Positions 33,447-42,176 of a stretch of 64,000 bases of DNA are shown in pieces. Numbering within the stretch: the stretch's first letter is position 1; each line of letters starts with the position of its first letter. Source of the DNA: an uncultured Bacilli bacterium (GTDB taxonomy: Bacteria; Bacillota_I; Bacilli_A; RF39; UBA660). The notes under the pieces were generated by a model. The model did no database searches and was not told the origin of the DNA. It worked only from the letters and a program-made list of their open reading frames with translations. The stretch spans positions 1 through 64,000 of the forward strand of contig CAKOHR010000005.1 of NCBI GenBank assembly GCA_934085825.1. Direction: 5' to 3'. Made by a program: the position numbers and the translations under genes.

Positions 33447-34220
33447 AAGCTTTTTCTCAATTAAAGTAATAATTTTATATAGCAAGAAAGAAATAATTAA
33501 AAGGATTAATATACCAGCCATAACAAGGCTTAAATTAAATACTTGTGTTCCATAAATGATTAGATAACCAATACCAGCACGACTTACTAAAAATTCACCC
33601 ATGATTACACCTATTAAACTCATTGATATACATAATTTCATACTAGAAATAATTGTATTATATGAGCAAGGTACTACAAGTTTAAAAAGAATTTGCCTTC
33701 TAGTTGCACCAAATGACTTAATTAACTTAAGTTTTACTTTATCAGTATTCATAAAACCATTATATATAGTAATAATACTAATAATTAAATTAATAAGCAG
33801 TGCCATAACAATAACACTTTTCATATTAGCACCCGCAATTATTATAATAAGGGGACCAAGTGCAACTTTAGGAAGTGAATTAAACATTGTCAAAAATGGG
33901 TCAAGAATGTTAGAAAGTATTGGAATTTCATAAAGAATAACAGCAATTATAAAACCTAATAAAGTACCAAGGACAAATGCAATTAAAACTTCTTCCAACG
34001 TAACAAAAATATGATTAAACAAATTATTTTGCACTGTCAGATTAATGATTGTATCTATAATTTTACTAGGTTTTGAAAAGACAAAACTATTTATAATATT
34101 TTTATTTGCTAAGTATTCCCAAATTCCAAAGAAAGATACAACAATTAATATTTGCGATATAACTACAATTAACTTTCTTCTTTTAATCCTTTTTAAAAAT
34201 TTCTTTTGTTCATTAGACAT
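33432..34220 (-). CDS. ABC transporter permease (SsuC/TauC/ThiX type)
   Basis: The 262-residue integral membrane protein has about six membrane segments and the EAA loop that contacts the ATPase (KLIKSFGATRRQILFKLVVP). It is the last gene of a three-gene operon on the minus strand and overlaps the ATPase gene by eight bases. The family imports small organic ions such as sulfonates, nitrate, or pyrimidine precursors; the substrate is not set by the sequence. Confidence 0.85.
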   Translation of the reverse strand: MSNEQKKFLKRIKRRKLIVVISQILIVVSFFGIWEYLANKNIINSFVFSKPSKIIDTIINLTVQNNLFNHIFVTLEEVLIAFVLGTLLGFIIAVILYEIPILSNILDPFLTMFNSLPKVALGPLIIIIAGANMKSVIVMALLINLIISIITIYNGFMNTDKVKLKLIKSFGATRRQILFKLVVPCSYNTIISSMKLCISMSLIGVIMGEFLVSRAGIGYLIIYGTQVFNLSLVMAGILILLIISFLLYKIITLIEKKLIKEF

Positions 34221-34959
34221 TTTTATCTAAATCCTTCCAAAGTAAGTCATAATAGTAACCAAATTCTTTTGCTTTTCTATTATTAATCGGGGTAGATTTA
34301 TTAGTCAAATTTATTTCATAAACACTTTTAATTTTCGCAGGTCTCTTAGATAAAACAATAACTCTATCAGCAATACTAATAGCTTCTGCTAAATCATGAG
34401 TAATCATAATAACTGATTTTTTTTCTAGCTTAATAATTTTTAAAACATCATCACTAACTGAAAGCCTTGAAACATAATCTAAAGCTGAAAATGGTTCATC
34501 AAGCATCAAAATATCTGGTTTAAGTGCAAGTGTTCTAATTAAAGCAACTCTTTGACGCATACCTCCGGATAACTCATGAGGATATTTTTCCAAAAAGTCG
34601 CCAAGACCATATTTAATAAGTAAACTTTTAACAAATTCAATATTTTCTTTATTTTTTTTCTTCTCAATATCAAGCCCTAAACAAGCATTATCTAAAATAT
34701 TTAGCCAAGGGAAAAGTGCATCTTCCTGAAGCATGTAACCAAGTTTAACTCCATCTTTAATGTTTACTTCACCACTAGTTTTAGTATCAAGTCCCGCTAA
34801 AATATTTAAAAGTGTAGATTTACCACAACCACTTGAACCAACAATGCATAAAACTTCCTCATTATCTAAAGCAAAAGAAAGGTCATCTATAGCTTTTATT
34901 TCTCCTTTTATAGTTTGATAATTTTTACTTAAATTTTTAATTTCTAATATTTTATTCAT
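34213..34959 (-). CDS. ABC transporter ATPase (SsuB/TauB type)
   Basis: 248 residues with Walker A GSSGCGKST, Q-loop YMLQEDALFPW, signature LSGGMRQRVALIRTLA, Walker B ILMLDEPFSALD and switch His in MITHDLAEAI. All catalytic motifs are intact. It overlaps both neighbours by eight bases, so the operon order is binding protein, ATPase, permease. Confidence 0.9.
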   Translation of the reverse strand: MNKILEIKNLSKNYQTIKGEIKAIDDLSFALDNEEVLCIVGSSGCGKSTLLNILAGLDTKTSGEVNIKDGVKLGYMLQEDALFPWLNILDNACLGLDIEKKKNKENIEFVKSLLIKYGLGDFLEKYPHELSGGMRQRVALIRTLALKPDILMLDEPFSALDYVSRLSVSDDVLKIIKLEKKSVIMITHDLAEAISIADRVIVLSKRPAKIKSVYEINLTNKSTPINNRKAKEFGYYYDLLWKDLDKNV

Positions 34960-35941
34960 AGAAATTATTAACTAAAACATTGTATGGAACGTATTCATCA
35001 AGTAAATCAAAATCTATTAAAAAATCCTCTAAGTTAGTAAATAATCCCTCGCTTATATATGGATTAGGTAGCCAAGAGTCATATTCTTTATATCTTTTTA
35101 TCATTTCTGTTAAGTCCTTAACACTTGTATCTGGAAATTGCCCAATTATATCTTTAGCAACAATATCTGATTCATTATCCATTGTATACTTAATTCCTTT
35201 ATTTATTGCATCAGTAAATTTTTTTATTATATCTTCATTATCTTTTATATAACTTTTACGTGCATAAAAAGCTGTATACGGAACTTCGCCAGAAAGCATG
35301 CCAACAGAAGCAACAACATTTCCATAGCCTTGTTTAACTAAAGCTGTTGCATTGGGTTCAAAAAGATTAACAAAATCACCGACACCACCAATAAATGACC
35401 CTGATAAAGCTGAAAACTCAACAGATGTATTAACATTTATTTTACTAGTATCAATATTGTTTTTCTTAAGAGCATTTAAGAAATTTAAAGCTGGCATCCC
35501 AGTGCTTCTACCCACTAAAATTTCCTTATCATATAAATCTTCTAATTTAAAATCTTTAATTTCTTTTCTAGAAACAATAAATTGACCATCTCTTTTAGTA
35601 AGACCTGCAAAAAGTGTCAAGTAATCACTTTCATCTTGTTTATAAACATATATTGCAGACTCAGCACCAGCAAAACCTATTTCTACATCACCAGATAAAA
35701 CTGCACTACTAACCTTATCAGCACCAGGTGTAAGAATAAGTTCTAAATCAATACCATTTTCTTTAAAATAACCTTTTTCTATAGCCACATAAAGTGGACT
35801 ATAAAATGAACTATGTGTAACCTCAGCAAGTCTAACTTTAGTTAAAGATGTATTTTTATCCTTTTTAAAGCCAAATGCTAGAAACACCACCCCAAGTAAA
35901 ATTACCATGCATAATAATCCAATTATAATTCTTTTTTTCAA
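34952..35941 (-). CDS. NMT1/SsuA-type substrate-binding protein
   Basis: The 329-residue protein has an N-terminal membrane anchor or signal (IIIGLLCMVILLGVVFLAF), then the NMT1-like periplasmic-binding fold (SSFYSPLYVAIEKGYF, GADKVSSAVLSGDVEIGFAGAESAIY). No typical lipobox is visible, unusual for a monoderm. The start is TTG 35941, eight bases after GGAGG. A decayed partial copy of this gene lies at 47.2-47.6 kb. The IS110 element begins within about 120 bases upstream and may have altered its promoter. Confidence 0.85.
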   Translation of the reverse strand: MKKRIIIGLLCMVILLGVVFLAFGFKKDKNTSLTKVRLAEVTHSSFYSPLYVAIEKGYFKENGIDLELILTPGADKVSSAVLSGDVEIGFAGAESAIYVYKQDESDYLTLFAGLTKRDGQFIVSRKEIKDFKLEDLYDKEILVGRSTGMPALNFLNALKKNNIDTSKINVNTSVEFSALSGSFIGGVGDFVNLFEPNATALVKQGYGNVVASVGMLSGEVPYTAFYARKSYIKDNEDIIKKFTDAINKGIKYTMDNESDIVAKDIIGQFPDTSVKDLTEMIKRYKEYDSWLPNPYISEGLFTNLEDFLIDFDLLDEYVPYNVLVNNFYE

Positions 35942-36001
35942 AAATAATTCCTCCCTCTAGGGTAATATATGACGATTAAAAAATTTTGATTATATAACTC
36001 T

Positions 36002-36017
36002 GTCAATAGTTTTTGAA
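36002..36017. repeat. second copy of the 16-bp palindrome arm
   Basis: TGTCAATAGTTTTTGA is identical to one arm of the palindrome at 5480-5518. A TGACA at 36037-36041 gives short terminal inverted repeats with its first five bases. Confidence 0.5.
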
Positions 36018-36062
36018 AAAATTGGTGTTAAAAAGGTGACATATTTTAAATAAAATGTTAAA

Positions 36063-37268
36063 CTAATTATGTTGTTTTGAGTTATTCATGCATAATGCAT
36101 AAATAATTCTAATTAGTTTAGTAGAACAGACAGTTAAACAAGCGTAGAAATGTTTACCTTCCTGTTTTTTCTTTAAGTAATAAACATATATTGAATTTTC
36201 TTTATCACACTTTGCAGATAAAGTTATAATATTACGACTACAATTAAATAATACTTTTCTAGCATATCTATTTCCTCTTTTAGAAATAGGGCCATGATAA
36301 TTTATACTTTTATCTGATTGAACTATAGTGGGATCAAGACCGCAACTAGCATTAATTTGTTTAATATTATTGAATCTAGTAGTGCCTTTTAATTCAGCAA
36401 TTATCAAAGATGCTGATAATTTCCCAATACCAAATAATGAGTTAATACATTCAAAATCTTTAGTTTTTTTTGCAAGTTCAATCATTTGGCTTTTAACTTC
36501 ATCTTTTTGTTTAGTTAAATCAATAATAATATTTGCTAATTGTTTTAAATTATCGACATCTTTAGAATTTTGATTTACTCCTGGGTATGAAGTAATTGCG
36601 TATTCTTTAATAATATTAGCTTTTCTTTTATAGTAATTAAGATGTCTGTTATTTGTATTAACCATATTATAAACAAGTGCATCAACTCTTTTTTCTTTTA
36701 TAATATAAGCAAGTGGAAATTCTTTGATAAAGTTTAATGCGGTTAAATCATATATTTTTCCATCCTTAAAACATAATTCAAATTCTGGGAAACATAGATG
36801 TAATAATTCTTTATAACGATTTTTATGTCTGTTTAATCCTTCATCTAGATGATAATGCTGCCTAGATAATTCATTTAGCCTAGTATAAATTTCATCTTCA
36901 GTATAGTTTCTATCTGGGATACTGCCTTTCCAAAATAAATTAGTTAATTTAATACAGTCTTGTTTATCAGTTTTTGTCTTTCTAATAGTATTAGTAATTT
37001 CTTTACCAATAAGAGGATTAAAAACAATAACATGATAATTATTTTCTTTAAAAAATCTTTCTGGTGCTTTGTGATAAATACTGGTTGCTTCCATAACAAT
37101 AGTTAAGTTATCTTTAATGTTAAGTTTATTAATATTATGATCAATCAGTTCAAAATCAGCTTTATTATGGTTATATTCTGTAGGTCCCAATAAAACTTCA
37201 CCAACATCTGAAGATAACATAAACATACTTTTCCCTTTAACAACATCAAGTACTAAAACATACTTCAT
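36063..37268 (-). mobile_element. IS110-family transposase gene, intact
   Basis: The 401-residue protein has the N-terminal RuvC-like DEDD domain (LDVVKGKSMFML with D8, VMEATSIYHKAPERF, NPLIGKEITNTIRKTKTDKQDCIKL) and the C-terminal Tnp20 domain with the conserved Ser region (LFGIGKLSASLII, INASCGLDP, ISKRGNRYARKVLF). IS110 enzymes recombine DNA guided by a bridge RNA from the element's own non-coding end. It is longer than common IS110 members by about 60-80 residues (from memory). No frame lesion is seen. Exact element ends are not resolved: the left end lies in 35950-36062 and the right in 37270-37500. Confidence 0.9.
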
Positions 37269-37440
37269 ATAATACTTTCTTTCTTAGTTTGACTCTTAGT
37301 GCTTAAAATTATCTTATCATGCTTGTTATATGGATTCAAGACCTTACTTTCTAAGACTAGATTAATAATAAGATAAGAGACGAGCAGTCATAAAAATGGA
37401 TTCAAAGCCCCCTGATATAATCTGCCCTAACTCAAACGCG
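37269..37440 (-). ncRNA. candidate bridge RNA of the IS110 element
   Basis: The non-coding stretch 5' of the transposase is where IS110 elements carry the bridge RNA. It can fold: TTATCTTAT (37309-37317) pairs with ATAAGATAA (37368-37376), and CTTG/CAAG closes an inner loop. ATGGATTCAA occurs twice, at 37330-37339 inside that loop and at 37396-37405 outside. The two copies may belong to the target- and donor-binding loops. Boundaries and guides are inferred. Confidence 0.45.
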
Positions 37441-37474
37441 TTTTTTAATCTTTCTTACAAGAAAGATTAAAAAA
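37441..37474. terminator. perfect 16-bp hairpin with A/T tails
   Basis: TTTTTTAATCTTTCTT and its exact complement are separated by two bases. It is a bidirectional terminator between the IS110 and the next gene, or marks the element end. Confidence 0.6.
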
Positions 37475-37511
37475 TATTGTATCATAAACTAATGAATTTT
37501 TATTTCATTAA

Positions 37512-37540
37512 TTTACATCTTAAAGTATACATGATATAAT
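37512..37540 (+). promoter_or_regulatory. promoter of the histidine phosphatase gene
   Basis: TTTACA (37512-37517), 17 bases, TATAAT (37535-37540) with TGA in front. Confidence 0.7.
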
Positions 37541-37566
37541 TATATGTAGAATATGGGAGGTTCATT

Positions 37567-38193
37567 ATGAAAAATGTATATTTAATAAAACATTCAGGCC
37601 CATTTGTTGATATAAAAAATTATGATGATTATGAAAATGTATTGTGGGAAGATTACAATAGAAATATGATATTATCATCAGTTGGTGAAAAAAGGGCAGA
37701 AGAATTATGCCATATTGAAGAATTAAATAATATTGATAGAATATTTACAAGTAATTCGGTTAGAGCTATAGCAACAGCTAAATATTTAGCAGAAAAGAAT
37801 AATATTAAAATTGAATTGGATAAAAGAATTGATGAAAGAATATTTGGCGTAGAAACATTAAATGATTTACCAAAAGATTTTAATAAGTTATCTTTTGATG
37901 ATAAGAATTTTAAAATGGAAAAAGGAGAATCATTTAATGAAGTTGATAGTAGATTTATTAATTTTATAAATGATTTATTAGAACAGGATAGTAATAAACA
38001 TGTTTTAGTTATTCATGGATTGATATTACTTTCTTATTTAGAAACTATTTGTGATTTTAGTTTTGACGGAAATACATTTGATATAAAATACAAAAATAAA
38101 GAAATAATTAATGGAAATCTTAAAAGTCCTAGTGTTTATAAAATAATTTATGATGATAATAAAAAAGTTATAGATGTAGATATAATTAGATAG
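37567..38193 (+). CDS. histidine phosphatase superfamily protein
   Basis: A 208-residue phosphoglycerate-mutase-like protein: N-terminal YLIKHSGP where the family has (V/L)RHG, FTSNSVRAIATAKYLAEK with the second conserved Arg, DKRIDERIFG, and VLVIHGLIL with the second His. Both catalytic His are kept, but the first motif is KHS rather than RHG, so substrate contacts may differ. GGGAGG precedes the ATG. Substrate unknown. Confidence 0.75.
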   Translation: MKNVYLIKHSGPFVDIKNYDDYENVLWEDYNRNMILSSVGEKRAEELCHIEELNNIDRIFTSNSVRAIATAKYLAEKNNIKIELDKRIDERIFGVETLNDLPKDFNKLSFDDKNFKMEKGESFNEVDSRFINFINDLLEQDSNKHVLVIHGLILLSYLETICDFSFDGNTFDIKYKNKEIINGNLKSPSVYKIIYDDNKKVIDVDIIR

Positions 38194-38204
38194 GAGATGA
38201 TAGA

Positions 38205-38932
38205 ATGACAATTAAAGAACAATATATAGAATTACAAAAATCGAGAAAAATTCAATCATCTGATATTTTAAAAAACAAAAAAATAATTGCTTGGGAATTT
38301 TTTTAGAAATTATACAAATGTCAGTAATTTAGAAAAAAATTTATCTTTAAATTTTGTTTTATATTTAGCACCATTGAAAACTATAAGAGGAACAAATATG
38401 GTTTGTTAGCCAGTGGGTGAAAATATAGAGATATATGTAGATAATAATTTTGCAACAACAAATCCAGAATTAACAAATATTCAATTACAACATTCAGGAA
38501 TTCGTAGGAGATGGTTTATGGAATTATTTAAGGGAAAATATTTGAAAGTTGTATTTGTTAATTTTTGTTGTCAAAATTTTCCTGGTAATTGTATTATTTC
38601 ATGTAAAAGAGAATCGTTAAGCAAATTAACAAAATAAGAATGAGAAGAATTAGATATTTTAGAAAGAGTTACTAAAAAGTTGATTAATGTAACTATGTTT
38701 AATGAATAATTTGTATAGAGATAAACAAACACCACATGTTCATTTCCATTTTATTCCTAGATATGATGGAGAAAGAATAATATTAAATAAAAAATATAAA
38801 GATAGACATTTTGGATATAATATGTGAAAATAAACATTAAGTAAATTTAAGTGTCAAAAGGATATATTTATAAAAGAAGAGAAAATTGAAATATTTAATT
38901 TAATGAAAAAAGAATTGAATATAAAATTATAA
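38205..38932 (+). pseudogene. decayed HIT-family gene
   Basis: GGAG and ATG 38205 open a frame that shifts at a T7 run near 38300. Later frames read QNFPGNCIISCKRESLSKL, EELDILERVTKKLI and TPHVHFHFIPRYDGER, the histidine-triad motif, then KDRHFGYNM. Stops lie near 38407, 38636, 38708 and 38826. The order of pieces matches a HIT hydrolase of about 200 residues, so this is a recently inactivated gene of the phosphatase operon. The part before about 38450 is less certain. Confidence 0.65.
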
Positions 38933-38956
38933 ATTTAAAGTTTTGGAGTTGATATT

Positions 38957-41900
38957 ATGGAAAAGCAAGAATATATTATTAGTTATGTAAAAGAAAAAAT
39001 AAATTATTTAAATAATTTAGGAATTTCTGTGTCTGAAGAACAAATAAATGAACTTTTTAATAATCGTATTGATATGACTAAAGATGAATCTGATATTATT
39101 AATACAATTGATGTTCTTGTGGAAAGAGTAATTGAAAACTTTAATAAAAAACAAGAAGACAGACAAAGATTTATTGAAAAACTTTCTGAGATTAAAGAAT
39201 TGCAGGATTTACCTTTACAATATACAGGAATTACTCTTAACAATCAGGATATTGATTTAATGTTGATAGCAACTTCAGAAAATTTGGAAGAAACTCTAAA
39301 ACAAATTACAAATATTAAAACAACTATTGATCCAAATGCTGATATTGAGTCAGAAAGACAGAGAATTTTTGATTTATATATGAGTTCTTTATCTTCAAGA
39401 GTAGATTATTATACAGATAAAAGTATTGAATTATCAAAGAAATTTGAATATCTAAAAACAAGTGAATTATTAAGCCCTGAAGAAATAACTTTGATTGATA
39501 GAATTGTTTCACAAAGCAAAGATCAAAGAGAGATGGTGACTTACTTAACAAGAATGTATAGTCAAAATCCTGATAGATTACATCAAATATATGAAACAAT
39601 AAGAGATTATACACCAATTGAAAAAACTGGGATTATTGGAACAAGTATAGAAGCATATAAAAATTTATATAAACAAATATTACAAAATTATAATTCTCTT
39701 ACAATTGATGGAGAAGAAAAATATGGTTCTTTAGCTTTACAAGACGGAACTTTCGATTTTAAACATTTAAAAAAATCCTTAGATTTTGCTAAAGCTAACA
39801 ATAAAAAAGTTAGGTTAAATGCTTTAATATTTTATATGGATTGCCCAGAATATTTATATCAAATGGAAAAGAGTGAACAATCCAAACAATTAGTAAAACA
39901 AAGATTAATGAATTATGTTAGTTCTACAACCAAATTTATTGGTGAAAACGGATATAGTGATGTAGTAAGAAGTTCTGATGTTTTCAATGAACTATTAAAT
40001 AGATACCCTATGGATGGTGAAGTTCCATACCAATATAGAGGTGCAATAAATCAAGAACCATCATTATACAGAGATTTTGATAATGTTAAATCTGGTTGGT
40101 TAAAACATCTAGATATTGAAGATTTATGTGATGTTATTGCTGAAGCTAGAAGGAATTTGCCTAGTGTAGATTTTATGTTTAACGATGATAACTTAACAGA
40201 TCCTAGAAAAATTGATGCAAATATAGAATTAATTTCACAAATTAGAAAATATGAAGAAGAACATGGAACCAAATTAATAGATAGTATTGGAACACAAATG
40301 CATATAGATAATAATTTATCAAAAGCTGATATAGAAAATATGGTGAGAGGTTTAGCTCAGTTTGGACTACCAATAGAGATAACTGAATTTGATATAGCAA
40401 TGACAAGAAATGTTGAAGGATTATCTGATATTCAAATAGAAACATTAAGACAACAAAAAATTAATGAGGTATATTCTGTTATAGAACAATTAAAAGATGA
40501 ATGTAATATTAGAGGTTTTACAATTTGGAGCAAGACTGATAAACAAAATTTTAGAGTGTCTTTAGCAAATGAAGAAAGAATAAAAAATGGTCTAGAACCT
40601 ATAACGACATTACATGGTGGAGCATTTACTGAAGATATGAAACCTAAAAGTAAGGTATATGAGAAAGCTTTATTAAAGAATAATTTTCAATCATTTAATT
40701 ATCATACACATACAAATAGATGTGGACATGCAGGTATTTTAGCAGACAGTGAATATGTTGCGGCAGCGAGGGTAAATGGTATTACACAATTAGGGTTTTC
40801 GGATCATGTTCCTGTTCCTGAATTGGAATATCAAGATGATAATCAAAGAATGCATATCTCTGAAGTGGATGAATATGTTGCAAGTATTAGAAGTTTGCAA
40901 CAACAAAATACAGATATGAAAATTAATGTAGGTTTTGAAGCTGAATTTGATCCTATGAAAGAACAATTTTTAGGCGAAATAAGAGAAAAAGTTGATTATT
41001 TAATTTTAGGACAACATTATGTATCTAATGGGCTAAGCAGGGAACAACAAAAAAATAATCCTTATTATCCGTTACAATATGCAAATATCGTTTGTAAAGC
41101 AATGGAAAGTGGATTATTTGATATAGTTGCACATCCAGATATATTTATGCAATTTAGAGATAGCATGGATTCAGAAGAAGCTAAACAACTATTTGATTCA
41201 AATGCTCAAATTGCTAGTCAAGCAATATGTGATAAAGCAAAAGAAATTGGAATACCTGTAGAATTAAATTTTGCTGGCATAGATAAAAATCAAATTATGA
41301 CTGATGGTGAGTATTCTTACCCACATTCAATGTTCTGGAAAATAGCATCAGAAACTGGTGTTCAAGTATTATATGGAATAGATGCCCATACACCAAAACA
41401 ATTTGAAACAATGATGGGGAATAAGCAAGTTGCAGACAAAATTATTGATCCACGAACATTAAATTTAGTAGCACCAAATTATAATCCTGTAGAAGCTAGA
41501 AAAAACAATCCACAATTGCAAGAATTATATGCTAAAGGTCAAGAAAAAGCTATAACATATGAAACTCATTTAGTTACGCAATTAGTAGGTGGAATGTTAT
41601 CTAGATTTCCAGAAGAAACAAGTATGGATGATATTGCTTATGGGACTGAACAATTATTTGAACAAACAAGTATATCTATGCAACAAGAAGCTACAAAAAA
41701 AGATCAAGATACAGTTTTTGAAATAGAATCTATATCTTCAAATGATTCTTTATCAAAAGAAGAAAAATCATTTCAATTAGAAAGAACAAAACAAGCAATT
41801 CAACATACAAATGAAACTTTGGCACATAGACAAGGTGCTTTAGATAGAGCAAGACAATCTGTTCAATATTCTATTGAAATGGGTTGTAAAACAAAAAATG

Positions 41901-42175
41901 AGGTAGTTACTACAGTTGCACAAATAACTGAAGCAAATACTACTAAAAAAGAAGAAACTAAGGGAAAAATGCAAGAATGTGTCGGTAGAACAATTCAAAT
42001 GAATCAAGGACAACAATTGCAACATGATAAACAAAAACAATTAGTTAGAACAAACAATAATTTTAATAATGCAGGGTTTACAAATTTTATTACTTTAGCA
42101 TTAATGGTAATTTTTGGTTGTGGATTTCTAGCAGGTATTGGATATATGGTATATAAGATTATGATTGGAGGGTAA
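38957..42175 (+). CDS. GH10-like barrel + PHP phosphoesterase + C-terminal TM fusion
   Basis: A 1072-residue multidomain protein. Residues 1-~210 are helical. Residues ~210-570 follow the GH10 xylanase barrel: KKSLDFAKANNKKVRLNAL, DVFNELLNRYP with acid/base E345, FMFNDDNLTDPRK, IDSIGTQMHIDNN, IEITEFDIAM with nucleophile E477, and IRGFTIWSKTD. Both catalytic Glu are kept, but the HTLVWH strand is replaced by LNALIFY. Residues ~578-850 are a HisJ-like PHP domain: YHTHTNRCGHAG (H583, H585, H591), GFSDHVP, LILGQHYVS, IVAHPDIF, VELNFAGI, YGIDAHTP. Residues ~870-1035 are coiled coil and ~1046-1068 one membrane helix. No N-terminal signal peptide is seen, so the bulk is cytoplasmic or the protein is tail-anchored. 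The next gene starts one base later. Confidence 0.75.
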   Translation: MEKQEYIISYVKEKINYLNNLGISVSEEQINELFNNRIDMTKDESDIINTIDVLVERVIENFNKKQEDRQRFIEKLSEIKELQDLPLQYTGITLNNQDIDLMLIATSENLEETLKQITNIKTTIDPNADIESERQRIFDLYMSSLSSRVDYYTDKSIELSKKFEYLKTSELLSPEEITLIDRIVSQSKDQREMVTYLTRMYSQNPDRLHQIYETIRDYTPIEKTGIIGTSIEAYKNLYKQILQNYNSLTIDGEEKYGSLALQDGTFDFKHLKKSLDFAKANNKKVRLNALIFYMDCPEYLYQMEKSEQSKQLVKQRLMNYVSSTTKFIGENGYSDVVRSSDVFNELLNRYPMDGEVPYQYRGAINQEPSLYRDFDNVKSGWLKHLDIEDLCDVIAEARRNLPSVDFMFNDDNLTDPRKIDANIELISQIRKYEEEHGTKLIDSIGTQMHIDNNLSKADIENMVRGLAQFGLPIEITEFDIAMTRNVEGLSDIQIETLRQQKINEVYSVIEQLKDECNIRGFTIWSKTDKQNFRVSLANEERIKNGLEPITTLHGGAFTEDMKPKSKVYEKALLKNNFQSFNYHTHTNRCGHAGILADSEYVAAARVNGITQLGFSDHVPVPELEYQDDNQRMHISEVDEYVASIRSLQQQNTDMKINVGFEAEFDPMKEQFLGEIREKVDYLILGQHYVSNGLSREQQKNNPYYPLQYANIVCKAMESGLFDIVAHPDIFMQFRDSMDSEEAKQLFDSNAQIASQAICDKAKEIGIPVELNFAGIDKNQIMTDGEYSYPHSMFWKIASETGVQVLYGIDAHTPKQFETMMGNKQVADKIIDPRTLNLVAPNYNPVEARKNNPQLQELYAKGQEKAITYETHLVTQLVGGMLSRFPEETSMDDIAYGTEQLFEQTSISMQQEATKKDQDTVFEIESISSNDSLSKEEKSFQLERTKQAIQHTNETLAHRQGALDRARQSVQYSIEMGCKTKNEVVTTVAQITEANTTKKEETKGKMQECVGRTIQMNQGQQLQHDKQKQLVRTNNNFNNAGFTNFITLALMVIFGCGFLAGIGYMVYKIMIGG

Positions 42176-42176
42176 T

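Noticed and set aside
35942..36062. A TPP or other riboswitch before the NMT1-type importer
   Set aside because: No TPP consensus (CTGAGA, ACCTGA) or other known core is visible in the short leader before the IS110.
42165..42176. TTG 42165 as start of the partner gene
   Set aside because: It overlaps the upstream stop and precedes the GGAGGG site that fits ATG 42177.
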